Assembly (NCBI RefSeq): GCF_011766325.1
Contig: NZ_BLLG01000003.1
Location: 62,001-126,000 of the forward strand
Source of the DNA: Streptomyces pacificus
GTDB lineage: Bacteria > Actinomycetota > Actinomycetes > Streptomycetales > Streptomycetaceae
Direction of reading: 5' to 3'
Length of the DNA: 64,000 nt
Below are positions 1 through 7,864 of this stretch, piece by piece; the first letter of the stretch is position 1, and every line of letters begins with the position of its first letter. Below the pieces are notes generated by a model that saw only the letters and a program-made list of their open reading frames with translations, was not told the DNA's origin and ran no database searches. The position numbers and the translations under genes were made by a program.

Positions 1-65
1 CCTCCGGCCTTCCGGCTCCCGCGCGGCCCGGGGACCGGCCCGGGTACGGGGCCGGGCGCGGGTAC

Positions 66-100
66 GGGGACGGGGACGGGGACGTGCCTAGAATTCGCCG
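66..100 (+). promoter_or_regulatory. Probable leaderless promoter of the Rsm22-type gene
   Basis: A -10 hexamer TAGAAT lies at 89-94 and ends six bases before the GTG at 101, so transcription should start at or next to the start codon. No Shine-Dalgarno sequence is visible, which fits a leaderless mRNA. Three GGGGAC hexamers in tandem (66-83) occupy the place of the -35 box; no good TTGACA match is seen. Confidence 0.5.
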
Positions 101-1099
101 GTGAACACGACCCTCCCCGACGCCCTCGCCGCGCTCCTCGACGGACTCCCGCAGGGCCGCGCCGCCCAGGGGGTGGAGCGCCTGATCTCCAGCTACCGGG
201 GGGACACTCCGACCGACGCGCCGGTACTGCGCGACCGCGCGGACGTGGTCGCGTACGCCGCGTACCGGATGCCCGCGACCTTCGAGGCGGTACGGTCCGC
301 GCTCGGCGCGCTCCGGGCCGCTGCTCCCGGGTGGGCGCCCGCCACGCACACCGACATCGGCGGCGGCACGGGCGCGGCGAGCTGGGCGGTCGCCGATGCC
401 TGGCCGGAGGGCGAGCACCGGACCACGGTCCTGGACTGGGCGGGGCCCGCGCTGGAGCTCGGCCGCGAGCTGGCGGCGTCCGCGGAGTCGCCGGCGCTGC
501 GGGGCGCGCGGTGGCGGCGGGAGCGGATCGGCGAGTCGATGGGGCTGGAAGCGGCGGACCTGGTCACGGTCTCGTACGTGCTGAAGGAGCTCGACGAGCG
601 GACCCGGGCGGCGGTGGTGGGCCAGGCCGCGGCGGCGGGGCAGACGGTCCTCGTCGTGGAGCCGGGTACGCCGGACGGCTACGAGCGGATCATCGCGGCG
701 CGGGATCTGCTGGTGGGCGCGGGGCTGCGGGTGGCGGCGCCGTGCCCGCACGGAGGGACGTGCCCCGTCGTGCCGGGCGCGGACTGGTGCCATTTCTCCG
801 CCCGGGTGAGCAGGTCGTCGCTCCACCGGCGGGTCAAGGGCGGGTCGCTGCCCTACGAGGACGAGAAGTTCAGCTACGTCGCAGCGACCCGGGCACCCGT
901 GTCCCCGGCGACCTCCCGGGTGACGCGCAAGCCGCAGATCCGCAAGGGCCAGGTCCTGCTGGACCTGTGTTCCGCCGACGGCACCCTCCACCGGGAAACG
1001 GTCACCAAGCGCCACGGGCCCCTCTACCGCGCGGCCCGTGACGCGTCCTGGGGTGTGGCCTGGCCTCCCTCGGACGGCGGCGGCGGTGGCGGCGCCTGA
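101..1099 (+). CDS. Rsm22-family rRNA methyltransferase-like protein
   Basis: This 332-residue protein belongs to the Rsm22/METTL17 family, SAM-dependent methyltransferase-fold proteins linked to small ribosomal subunit assembly. The YAAYRMPATF block (about 52-61) and the glycine-rich SAM loop DIGGGTGAASWAV (about 85-97) are diagnostic. Cys215, Cys221 and Cys230 sit in a CPHGGTCP...WCHF block, the same Cys arrangement proposed to hold an iron-sulfur cluster in mitochondrial METTL17; a later Cys near residue 300 could be the fourth ligand. The GTG start is chosen because a TAGAAT -10 box lies just before it and there is no ribosome binding site. The C-terminus ends in a glycine run. It faces the dimethylargininase gene convergently. 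Family assignment is firm; the RNA target in bacteria is not known from sequence. Confidence 0.85.
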   Translation: MNTTLPDALAALLDGLPQGRAAQGVERLISSYRGDTPTDAPVLRDRADVVAYAAYRMPATFEAVRSALGALRAAAPGWAPATHTDIGGGTGAASWAVADAWPEGEHRTTVLDWAGPALELGRELAASAESPALRGARWRRERIGESMGLEAADLVTVSYVLKELDERTRAAVVGQAAAAGQTVLVVEPGTPDGYERIIAARDLLVGAGLRVAAPCPHGGTCPVVPGADWCHFSARVSRSSLHRRVKGGSLPYEDEKFSYVAATRAPVSPATSRVTRKPQIRKGQVLLDLCSADGTLHRETVTKRHGPLYRAARDASWGVAWPPSDGGGGGGA

Positions 1100-1152
1100 C
1101 GCGGACCGGCGGCCTTGCCCGGCGCCCCGTCCCCGGCTCGGGCCACGCTCCC

Positions 1153-1179
1153 CGGGTCCGGGTCCGGGTCCGGGTCCGG
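1153..1179. repeat. CGGGTC hexamer tandem repeat
   Basis: About four and a half head-to-tail copies of the hexamer CGGGTC lie in the convergent gap between the Rsm22-type and dimethylargininase genes. No coding role is visible. Confidence 0.85.
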
Positions 1180-1190
1180 ACGCTGTCCCG

Positions 1191-1247
1191 ACCGCCGACC
1201 GCCGACCGCCGACCGCCGACCGCCGACCGCCGACCGCCGACCGCCGG
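1191..1247. repeat. ACCGCCG heptamer tandem repeat
   Basis: About eight uninterrupted copies of the 7-bp unit ACCGCCG fill 57 bp only 11 bp after the hexamer array. The unit is not a multiple of three in net frame, so all frames stay open through it and produce spurious open reading frames. The two arrays fill most of the 200-bp convergent gap; no terminator hairpin was recognised here. Confidence 0.9.
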
Positions 1248-1300
1248 ACCCGGTGCCGGTGCCGCGTGCCGTGCCTTCGCAACACACCCCTGATGCGGGC

Positions 1301-2164
1301 CTAAGTGCGCAGCTCCTGTGTGCAGCACTTCACGCTGCCGCCGCCCTTCAGCAGTTCACCCGTGTCCATTCCGATCGGTTCGAAGCCCCGGGCCCGCAGG
1401 GGCTCGAAGAGCCCCAGGGCCGCTTGCGGCAGCAGGACGTGGCGGCCGTCGCTGACCGCGTTGAGGCCGAAGGCCGCCGCGTCCGCCTCGCGGGCGGTGA
1501 GCGCGTCGGGGAAGAGGCGGGCGAGGACCGCGCGGCTGCCGGGCGAGAAGGCGCCGGGGTAGTACATGATCTCATCCGTCTCGTCGTCGAGGACCGACAG
1601 AGCGGTGTCCAGGTGGTAGTACCGCGGATCCACCAGATCGAGCCCGATCACCGGCCGCCCGAAGAACTCCTGCGCCTCGTCGTGCGACAGCGGGCTCGAC
1701 CGGAAACCTCGGCCCGCCAGCAGATATGTCGAGGTCACAGCGAAGTCGCCCTCGCCCTCGTTCACGTGGGCGGGCTCGCGGATCTCGGTGAAGCCCTGGG
1801 CGCGGAACCACTCGAGGTGGGCTTGCGCCTCCGCTGCCCGCTCGGCGAAGGCGAAACGCGCGCCGAGTACCCGTCCGTCGACGACGGTGGCGCCGTTCGC
1901 GGCGAAGACCATGTCCGGCAGATCCTCGCGGGGTTCCAGCACTTCGACGGTGTGGCCGAGCGCTCGGTAGCGGTCGCGCAGGACCTCCCACTGGGTCATC
2001 GCCAGCGACAGGTCGACGGGCTTCGCCGGGTCCATCCACGGGTTGATGGAGTACGTCACCTCGAAGTGCGCGGGTGGGCACATGAGGTAGCGGCGGGATC
2101 TGGCGTCACGAGGCAATGCGGGCTCCTCACGGACGACGGGGCGCACGGTTGTGCGTGAGGCCAT
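1301..2164 (-). CDS. Dimethylargininase / arginine deiminase-fold hydrolase
   Basis: A 287-residue amidinotransferase-superfamily protein of the dimethylarginine dimethylaminohydrolase type, expected to hydrolyse methylated arginine to citrulline and methylamine in the cytoplasm. Visible family blocks are the acidic substrate-binding segment around DMVFAANGA, the EGEGDF block, the catalytic His in YYHLDTALS, and the nucleophile Cys in GGGSVKCCTQ close to the C-terminus. An in-frame ATG lies 48 bp upstream, but the start at 2164 is preferred because CTGGAGA sits at a proper distance before it. The gene is alone on its strand; the AsnC/Lrp regulator that often accompanies it in actinomycetes is absent here. 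It could act on a related guanidino substrate instead. Confidence 0.85.
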   Translation of the reverse strand: MASRTTVRPVVREEPALPRDARSRRYLMCPPAHFEVTYSINPWMDPAKPVDLSLAMTQWEVLRDRYRALGHTVEVLEPREDLPDMVFAANGATVVDGRVLGARFAFAERAAEAQAHLEWFRAQGFTEIREPAHVNEGEGDFAVTSTYLLAGRGFRSSPLSHDEAQEFFGRPVIGLDLVDPRYYHLDTALSVLDDETDEIMYYPGAFSPGSRAVLARLFPDALTAREADAAAFGLNAVSDGRHVLLPQAALGLFEPLRARGFEPIGMDTGELLKGGGSVKCCTQELRT

Positions 2165-2649
2165 GGTGCGGTCTCCAGCACGTTCGCGCTGTGATCCGTT
2201 CGGGTGATTCATCAGACGTACGCCTGCCGTGACACAGGGCGACGCATGTCGTCGCGGCTCGCGCCTCGCGGCTAGCCGCTCCCCTCATGGAGGCCGCAAC
2301 CGCCGCCGGGCAGGCTGCCGAGCGCGCACCCGAGTGCCCACCCTTCCTCGGCTGCCGAGGACGCGTACCAGTTCCTGCCCGTTCCTGCGGCCTCGTCGCC
2401 TCCCCGGTGGGACCGGGGCCTGCCGCGCACCCGGCCTCAACCGGTGGCACCGCCGGGTCGACTTCCGTTTCCGCCCGGCCTCGACCCGTGTCCCCGACCG
2501 GTTTCCGCTCTCGTCTCCGCCCGGCGGTTCGGCCACTCGATCGGGGGGTGCGGCCACCCCGCACGCCCGATGGTGGGACGATGGCGGGAGTGCCGACGCG
2601 CGGCCGCACCCGTGTGAGCCGGGGCGAGCAGGGAGATGTGAGGGGATAG
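2165..2649. other. Gene-free divergent gap
   Basis: This 485-bp stretch separates the divergent dimethylargininase and prim-pol-like genes. Its open frames are arginine- and proline-rich with no family resemblance and look like GC artefacts. It should hold both promoters, but no clear -10/-35 pair was recognised. Confidence 0.5.
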
Positions 2650-3417
2650 ATGGGCGACGGTAACGGCCGCGACCGCGGCACGGAGAGCAGGCTCTCCTGG
2701 GAGAACCGGCTGCCGCAATGGCTGCGCCGCCGCTCCCGGGAGGAGGGTGGCGAGTCCGGCCGGGCCAGGGAGCGACTCGACCAGCTCGTCGCCACCGCCG
2801 CCGCGGGACTGCCGCTCGCCCCCGCCGCGTATCCCTCGGGGTTCAGCTGCTCCTGTGAGCGCATCGGCTGCCCGACGCCCGCCCGGCACCCCGTCTCGTT
2901 CGCCTGGCAGACCCAGTCGACGCACGACCCCGCCGCCGTCGAGCGCTGGGCGGACGACCAGCCCGAGGCGAACTTCATCACCGCCACCGGGATGGTCCAC
3001 GACGTTCTCGACGTGCCGCTGGGCGCCGGCCGGGCCGCGTTGGAGCGGCTGCTCGCGGAGGGCACCGAGGTCGGCCCGCTGGCGGAGTCCGAAGAGGGGC
3101 GGATGCTGTTCTTCACCGCCACCCGAGGCACTCCCGAGGACGAGGACGAGTGGTGGCCCTGTGAACTCGACTGCCATCCCGGGACGATGGACGAGCATCC
3201 GGGCCTGCGCTGGCACAGCCGCGGCAGCTACGTCCTGGTCCCGCCCGCGCGGCTCCCCGGTGGGCTCGGTGTCGTCTGGGTGCGCGGCCCCGAGCATCCG
3301 CTGCCGGATCCGCTGACGCTGTTGGAGGCACTGGCGGATGCCTGCACGAGGTACGCCGAGGAGACCGGCACGCATGACTCGGACCACCACGCGGTGTCCT
3401 GGCCGGTGAACCGGTGA
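2650..3417 (+). CDS. Bifunctional DNA primase/polymerase N-terminal-like protein
   Basis: A 255-residue protein resembling the standalone prim-pol-like proteins common in Streptomyces. The order of blocks fits: YPSGFSC with paired Cys (about 59-68), a P-rich segment, the AVERWADDQPEANFITATG region, DVLDVPLGAG, and GRMLFFTATRG. The usual nucleotide-binding acidic pattern is reduced to DVLDVP, so primase activity is doubtful. The start is ATG with a GAGGGG purine run just upstream. Its TGA stop lies inside the first units of a 24-bp tandem array (3405-3476), so the last four codons are encoded by repeat DNA. It could be a regulatory or replication-accessory protein; function is not established from sequence. 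Confidence 0.7.
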   Translation: MGDGNGRDRGTESRLSWENRLPQWLRRRSREEGGESGRARERLDQLVATAAAGLPLAPAAYPSGFSCSCERIGCPTPARHPVSFAWQTQSTHDPAAVERWADDQPEANFITATGMVHDVLDVPLGAGRAALERLLAEGTEVGPLAESEEGRMLFFTATRGTPEDEDEWWPCELDCHPGTMDEHPGLRWHSRGSYVLVPPARLPGGLGVVWVRGPEHPLPDPLTLLEALADACTRYAEETGTHDSDHHAVSWPVNR

Positions 3418-3476
3418 GTCGGTGAGTCGGTGAACCGGTGAGTCGGTGAGTCGGTGAACCGGTGAGTCGGTGAGTC
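3405..3476. repeat. Composite 24-bp tandem repeat overlapping a stop codon
   Basis: Nine perfect octamers are arranged as three 24-bp units, each GGTGAACC followed by two GGTGAGTC. The array begins inside the preceding coding region, contains its TGA at 3415-3417, and is followed by degenerate GGTG-containing copies to about 3545. Confidence 0.92.
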
Positions 3477-3700
3477 GGTGCAGCGGTGGGCCGCTGTGCC
3501 GGTGAACTCGACGGTGGGGAAGCGGTGGGGAAGCGGTGGGCCGGTGAACCGGCAAGGCGTGCAGGCGCACAGGCGTCGCGCCGCGCATTCCTGAGCCCCG
3601 TGCCGCGGCCCTTCGGCCGCCGGGCGCCGCGGAGTTCCCGGTCCGGCGGTGGCGCCGAGTTCCCGGTCCGGCCGTGTGGTGCCGCGCGCCCGCGGCAGTG

Positions 3701-4690
3701 CTACGAGCCGCGCGCCCCCGTCACGCCCTGCAGCCGGTTCAGGACCCTCACCGGTGGGCCGGCCGCCCCCTTCGGGGCCACCGCGACCGCCTGGCTCGAG
3801 ACCCACTCCTTGGTGAGCGTGTTCTTGACCTCGCCCGTCATCAGCGCCTTGACGTCCTCGCTCACCTTGGGCCGGTAGCCCTGCGCGGCCGTCTGCCGGT
3901 CGAAGTAGCGCAGCGCGAAGAACACCAGCGCCCCGCCGTCCTCCGTGGCGAGCCCGAGGGGCGCGAAGTCCCCGGTGTCCAGCGGCTGGTCGACATACTG
4001 CGTGCTGAGCCCCGGCCGTCTGCCGTTCTGCTCGCGCACCCGCCGCCATTCGCTGGTGTGCGTGCCGTCGGCGAAGTGCTGCGGGCTGCCGGTCCGCAGA
4101 TACGAGGCGTACTCCTCGCTGAGGTCCTGAGGGGCGACCGCCGTCCTGGCGGAGTCCGGGGCCACCGGCTCCGCCCAACCGTCCTCGTCGGTACGGAACT
4201 CCGGTACCTGCGCCGGTGAGAGGATCGCCAGATACGCGGCCTCCCACAGCTGCTTGCCGCTGTTTCTGACGAACACCATCAGCCACCGGCTGTCCCGGTC
4301 GCCGGAGTCGACGTCCCGGTTGCTGTCGGCGTCGACCACGAAGAACCGCGGCCAGCCTGCCTTCTTGGGGATGTGGTACGTCGTGTCGCTGAGCTCCAGC
4401 GGACGGTGCCGGGGATTGCCGCCGGGCGCGGTGATGCTGCGGGACTTCAGCCCGGCCTGGTTGATCGCTCCGAGAGCACCGGTGACCCGCCCGGCGTCGA
4501 GGGCCGGATCGTAGGCCTTGTCGGCCGCGTTGTAGGCGTCGGTGAAGTCCCGGAGGGCCTGTTCGGCCTCCGCCCTCGTCGCGGAGGGCACGACCTCCAG
4601 CTCGCCGTGCACCGTCACGCACCCGCCCGCCGTGAGCGACAGCACCGCCACCGTCGCGAGCCCCGTCGCCGCCCGACCCAGCCTGCTCAT
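3701..4690 (-). CDS. Putative secreted lipoprotein of unknown function
   Basis: A 329-residue predicted lipoprotein. The N-terminus has a short basic region, a hydrophobic stretch and a lipobox-like LTAGGC (Cys at about 25), so it should be lipid-anchored outside the membrane. The mature part contains WPRFFVVDADSNRDV and WLMVFVRNSGKQLWEAAYLA blocks and reads like the conserved Streptomyces lipoproteins with two related alpha/beta repeats; I do not recognise a catalytic motif. The start at 4690 is chosen because AGAAGG precedes it at normal spacing, although the frame stays open upstream. The gene diverges from the phzF-like gene. Confidence 0.75.
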   Translation of the reverse strand: MSRLGRAATGLATVAVLSLTAGGCVTVHGELEVVPSATRAEAEQALRDFTDAYNAADKAYDPALDAGRVTGALGAINQAGLKSRSITAPGGNPRHRPLELSDTTYHIPKKAGWPRFFVVDADSNRDVDSGDRDSRWLMVFVRNSGKQLWEAAYLAILSPAQVPEFRTDEDGWAEPVAPDSARTAVAPQDLSEEYASYLRTGSPQHFADGTHTSEWRRVREQNGRRPGLSTQYVDQPLDTGDFAPLGLATEDGGALVFFALRYFDRQTAAQGYRPKVSEDVKALMTGEVKNTLTKEWVSSQAVAVAPKGAAGPPVRVLNRLQGVTGARGS

Positions 4691-4859
4691 GGGTTGCCTT
4701 CTGTTCCTCGCATCGACGCCCCGCACTGACCGTTTGCACCCTACCGGGCTGGGGACACCGGGAATGCCGGGACCGGTGGCGGAGGCGGCGCCGCCCCGTC
4801 GCACCGAGGTGGCGCCGTGCTGCCGGTCCGCGTCGTACCGGAGATGCTTCAATGCCCGG

Positions 4860-5522
4860 GTGACACACGAACGACCCCGCGACCTCGACGTACTGCGCGT
4901 CTTCTGTTCCGGCGACGGCCGTCATGGCAACCCCCTCGGAGTCGTGCGCGACGGCAGGCCGTATCCCGGCCAGCGGTCGCGCCGGGAGCTGGCGGCCCGA
5001 CTGGGCTACAGCGAGACCGTGTTCGTGGACGATCCCGAGCGCGGTGTCGTCGACATCCACACCCCCGGGGCGCGGCTGCCGTTCGCGGGGCACCCCCTCG
5101 TCGGGGTGGCCTGGCTGCTGGATCTGGAGACGGTGAACCCGCCGGCGGGAGAGGTATGGGCGCGCTCCGACGGCGAGTTCACCTGGATCACCGCCCGCGC
5201 CGAGTGGGTACCGCCGCGCACCCTGCGCCGGTACGACTCGGCGGCCGAGGTCGAGGCGCTCGAGGTGCCGCCGCCCGGCGAGTGGACGTACGCATGGGCC
5301 TGGGAGGAGGAGGCCGCCGGCCGGGTCCGGGCCCGCGCCTTCCCCGGCAGGGGCGACGGCATCGACGAGGACGAGGCCACCGGCGCGGCGGCACTGCTGC
5401 TCACCGAACGACTCGGCCGCGCGCTGAACATCGTCCAGGGCCGCGGCTCCCAGCTCCTGACGGCTCCCGGCCCCGACGGGTTGATCGAACTCGGCGGCCG
5501 GGTGCGGCTCGAGGACCGCTGA
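4860..5522 (+). CDS. PhzF-family isomerase/epimerase-like protein
   Basis: A 220-residue PhzF-family protein with the diaminopimelate-epimerase fold. The catalytic-type Glu is in GYSETVFV (Glu52), followed by LPFAGHPLVG, the usual GHPT/GHATLA block, and a late DEATGAAALLL block that pairs with it. At 220 residues it is shorter than typical PhzF proteins (about 260-280), with a compact middle region. There are no phenazine genes nearby, so it probably acts on another small metabolite. The start is GTG; there is no close ribosome binding site, and a TTCAAT hexamer lies six bases upstream, so a leaderless transcript is possible. It converges on the heme oxygenase gene. Confidence 0.82.
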   Translation: MTHERPRDLDVLRVFCSGDGRHGNPLGVVRDGRPYPGQRSRRELAARLGYSETVFVDDPERGVVDIHTPGARLPFAGHPLVGVAWLLDLETVNPPAGEVWARSDGEFTWITARAEWVPPRTLRRYDSAAEVEALEVPPPGEWTYAWAWEEEAAGRVRARAFPGRGDGIDEDEATGAAALLLTERLGRALNIVQGRGSQLLTAPGPDGLIELGGRVRLEDR

Positions 5523-5677
5523 AGCGCACGGCCGGTCGCCGCTTCCGTGCCTTCCCGCGCCGCCGGCCGTTGCGGTTCGTGCGCGGTGCGTACGACGCGC
5601 GTGTTCCGGCGTGCGTGTTCCGGCGTGCGCCTTGCGATGTGTGCCTGGCGACGCGGGTGTTTCGCCGGCGTGTGGCC

Positions 5678-6349
5678 TCAGGCCGCGCTGAGCGGGAACT
5701 CCCGGCCCAGCTCGCGGAACACCGCACCGTTGAAGTCGAAGGCACGGCGGCACTCGTCGATGATGCGCTGCCTCTCGAGGTCGTCCGCGTTCACCGCGTC
5801 CAGCAGTTCCCGGTAGCCCCGCTTGAACGCCGCCGGGTTGGCGATCTGCTCGAAGACGTAGAAGCGGACGCCGTCGCCCTTGCGCGTGAAGCCCCAGGTG
5901 CGCTCGGCCCTGTCGCGGATGATCTGGCCGCCGGAGAGGTCCCCGAGGTAGCGGGTGTAGTGGTGGGCCACATAGCCCGCGGGCCAGGTGTGTGCGCACT
6001 CCTCGACCCGTGCCGCGTAGGCGGCCGTGGCGGGCAGCGCGCGCAGGCCGTCGCGCCAGTCCGGGCCGCGCAGGTGCGCCAGGTCCCGCGCCAGCTCCGC
6101 CGTGCGGAACAGCTCCTGCCGGATGAAGGGCCCGGCCACCGGGTCGTCCCGCAGTGCGCCCGCCGAGCCCTCCAGCGCCCGGTACACGAACCACAACTGC
6201 TCCGTGTAGCGCGCGTAGGCCTCGACCGTCAGCCGGCCGCCGAGCAGATCGCTCATGAAGGTGGACGTCTCCGCCTCGGTGTGCTGTTCGTGCGACGCGA
6301 CACGGATCAGGGTCGAGAAAGGCGTGTCCAACGTGTCCAGCGTGTCCAA
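5678..6349 (-). CDS. Biliverdin-producing heme oxygenase
   Basis: A 223-residue heme oxygenase of the HmuO/HO-1 type, which opens heme to biliverdin, CO and Fe2+ in the cytoplasm to recover iron. The proximal heme ligand is expected to be His23 in HEQHTEAE, and the distal-helix glycine motif YLGDLSGGQI is intact, as is the VFEQIANPAAFKRGYRELLD C-terminal block. The start is an uncommon TTG, supported by GGAGG eight bases upstream; the N-terminus has an LDT repeat. A DmdR/IdeR-type iron box lies inside the promoter about 50 bp upstream, so expression should rise when iron is scarce. No heme uptake genes are adjacent. Confidence 0.92.
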   Translation of the reverse strand: MDTLDTLDTPFSTLIRVASHEQHTEAETSTFMSDLLGGRLTVEAYARYTEQLWFVYRALEGSAGALRDDPVAGPFIRQELFRTAELARDLAHLRGPDWRDGLRALPATAAYAARVEECAHTWPAGYVAHHYTRYLGDLSGGQIIRDRAERTWGFTRKGDGVRFYVFEQIANPAAFKRGYRELLDAVNADDLERQRIIDECRRAFDFNGAVFRELGREFPLSAA

Positions 6350-6390
6350 GGCGGGCCTCCGGGGGACCGATGGGGACGGGAACCAGGAGA

Positions 6391-6419
6391 ATCCTGCTAC
6401 TTAGGCTTACCTAAGTCAA
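6391..6419 (-). promoter_or_regulatory. Heme oxygenase promoter with iron-regulator (DmdR/IdeR) box
   Basis: On the minus strand a -35 box TTGACT (6414-6419) and a -10 box CAGGAT (6391-6396) are separated by exactly 17 bp. The spacer contains the palindrome TTAGGCTTACCTAA (6401-6414), which matches the last 14 bases of the DmdR1 iron box consensus TTAGGTTAGGCTCACCTAA at 13 positions. A repressor bound here would block RNA polymerase directly. The motif match is seen; binding is inferred. Confidence 0.8.
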
Positions 6420-6465
6420 CCGGTTTCCGACGACCTGTCGGTAAGAACGCTACCCGCAAACCCGC

Positions 6466-7323
6466 TCAGGGCAACGTCAGGATGTCCGCCCCGGTGTCCG
6501 TCACCACCAGTGTGTGCTCGAACTGCGCGGTCCGCTTCCGGTCCTTCGTCACCACGGTCCAGCCGTCGTCCCACATGTCGTACTCGTGCGTTCCCAGCGT
6601 GAGCATCGGCTCGATGGTGAACGTCATGCCGGGCTGCATCACCGTGGTCGCGTGCGGGCTGTCGTAGTGCGGGATGATCAGCCCGGAGTGGAACGAGGAG
6701 TTGATGCCGTGGCCGGTGAAGTCGCGCACGACGCCGTAGCCGAACCGCTTCGCGTAGGACTCGATGACCCGCCCGATGACGTTGATCTGGCGGCCGGGCC
6801 GTACCGCCTTGATCGCGCGGTTGAGCGACTCCCGCGTCCGCTCGACCAGCAGCCGCGACTGCTCGTCCACGTCACCGCACAGATAGGTGGCGTTGTTGTC
6901 GCCGTGCACGCCGCCGAGGTAGGCGGTGACGTCGAGGTTCACGATGTCGCCGTCGCGCAGGACGGTGGAGTCGGGGATGCCGTGGCAGATCACCTCGTTG
7001 ACCGAGGAGCACAGCGACTTCGGGAAGCCCCGGTAGCCGAGCGTCGAGGGGTAGGCTCCGTGGTCGCACATGAACTCGTGCGCGACCCGGTCGAGTTCGT
7101 CCGTGGTCACCCCGGGGGCGATCAGCTTCGCGGCCTCTGCCATCGCCTGCGCGGCGACACGGCCCGCGACGCGCATCCTCTCGATCGTCTCGGCGTCCTG
7201 GATCTCCGGCCCGTCGTACGGCTTGGGCGCGGGCCTCCCGACGTAGTCGGGACGCCGGATGTTTCCGGGTACGGAACGGGTGGGAGAGAGCTTCCCCGGT
7301 GCGAGCAGCGACTGGCCAGACAT
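6466..7323 (-). CDS. map: Methionine aminopeptidase, type I with N-terminal extension
   Basis: A 285-residue type I methionine aminopeptidase that removes the initiator Met from nascent proteins. The five metal ligands are in their family blocks: Asp in NLDVTAY, Asp in GVHGDNN, His in DFTGHGI, Glu in FTIEPM and Glu in AQFEHT. The roughly 40-residue proline-rich N-terminal extension ([18 protein letters not shown]) matches the extension of mycobacterial MetAP1c, which is thought to help ribosome binding. The start at 7323 follows the usual MSGQ beginning; upstream in-frame sequence is repeat DNA. A second, decayed methionine aminopeptidase is found at 17.4-17.8 kb. Confidence 0.95.
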   Translation of the reverse strand: MSGQSLLAPGKLSPTRSVPGNIRRPDYVGRPAPKPYDGPEIQDAETIERMRVAGRVAAQAMAEAAKLIAPGVTTDELDRVAHEFMCDHGAYPSTLGYRGFPKSLCSSVNEVICHGIPDSTVLRDGDIVNLDVTAYLGGVHGDNNATYLCGDVDEQSRLLVERTRESLNRAIKAVRPGRQINVIGRVIESYAKRFGYGVVRDFTGHGINSSFHSGLIIPHYDSPHATTVMQPGMTFTIEPMLTLGTHEYDMWDDGWTVVTKDRKRTAQFEHTLVVTDTGADILTLP

Positions 7324-7404
7324 GCCAGCGAGTCTAACCGGGGGCTGGAGGCGCCCCGGGCGCCGTGAGCCGTCCGGGGCCCCGGACGGGACCGGGCCGG
7401 GACC

Positions 7405-7459
7405 GGACGGGACTGAGAAGGGACCGGACGGGACTGGACGGGACTGAGAAGGGACCGGA
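7405..7459. repeat. 24-bp direct repeat pair
   Basis: Two identical 24-bp copies (7405-7428 and 7436-7459), each built from GGACGGGACT and GAGAAGGGACCGGA, lie 31 bp apart between the divergent map gene and the small SPOR-like gene. Shorter GGGACC/GGACGG fragments extend the array back to about 7380. Confidence 0.88.
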
Positions 7460-7524
7460 TGGGAGTCGCCCCCGGGCGGAGGGGAAGGCGCCGGGGCAGC
7501 ATGGGGCAGAGGAAGGAGCCGACG

Positions 7525-7755
7525 ATGGCCCTGTTCAAGAAGCGCACGGCGGGCAAACCGGGCGAGTGGTACTACTGCCTGCAGCACAGGAAGGTCGAGG
7601 AGGGGCCGGAGTGCCCGGCGAAGGACCGGTTCGGCCCGTACTCCGACCGCGAGGAGGCCACACACGCGATGGAGCTGGCGCGGGAGCGGAACCTGGAGTG
7701 GGAGAACGATCCGCGGTGGCACGACGCGCCGCGCGGCGGGGACGGCGCGGGCTGA
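7525..7755 (+). CDS. Small conserved SPOR-like protein
   Basis: A 76-residue soluble protein of a type conserved in actinomycetes and often labelled SPOR-domain-containing. It begins [18 protein letters not shown], carries a pair of Cys ([13 protein letters not shown]), and has a [19 protein letters not shown] segment resembling the second half of a SPOR fold. It ends in a WHDAP tail. The start at 7525 is preferred over upstream in-frame ATGs because GGAAGGAG sits at ideal spacing and conservation begins here. No partner gene is adjacent; the function is unknown. Confidence 0.8.
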   Translation: MALFKKRTAGKPGEWYYCLQHRKVEEGPECPAKDRFGPYSDREEATHAMELARERNLEWENDPRWHDAPRGGDGAG

Positions 7756-7864
7756 CCGCGCGGCGGTCCGCCGCCGGAAGGGGCGCCACCGCCCGCCCGC
7801 CAGGATGCTGACGGGCAGGGCCGGTGGCGCCCGTACAGGTCGCCGGGCCTGCCGCCCCTCCCGG

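Noticed and set aside
2229..2663. 144-codon open frame between the dimethylargininase and prim-pol-like genes
   Set aside because: Arg/Pro-rich composition, no ribosome binding site, and it overlaps the start of the next gene in a different frame.
3405..3545. Possible CRISPR array
   Set aside because: The units are contiguous without unique spacers and there are no cas genes; it is a simple tandem repeat. The same holds for the other arrays.
4860..5522. Phenazine biosynthesis cluster suggested by the PhzF-like protein
   Set aside because: No other phz genes are present; PhzF-family proteins are widespread with other roles.
3228..6194. 988-codon open frame on the minus strand
   Set aside because: It runs antisense or out of frame through the lipoprotein, PhzF and heme oxygenase genes, is extremely Arg/Gly/Ala-rich and has no family block; it is a GC artefact.
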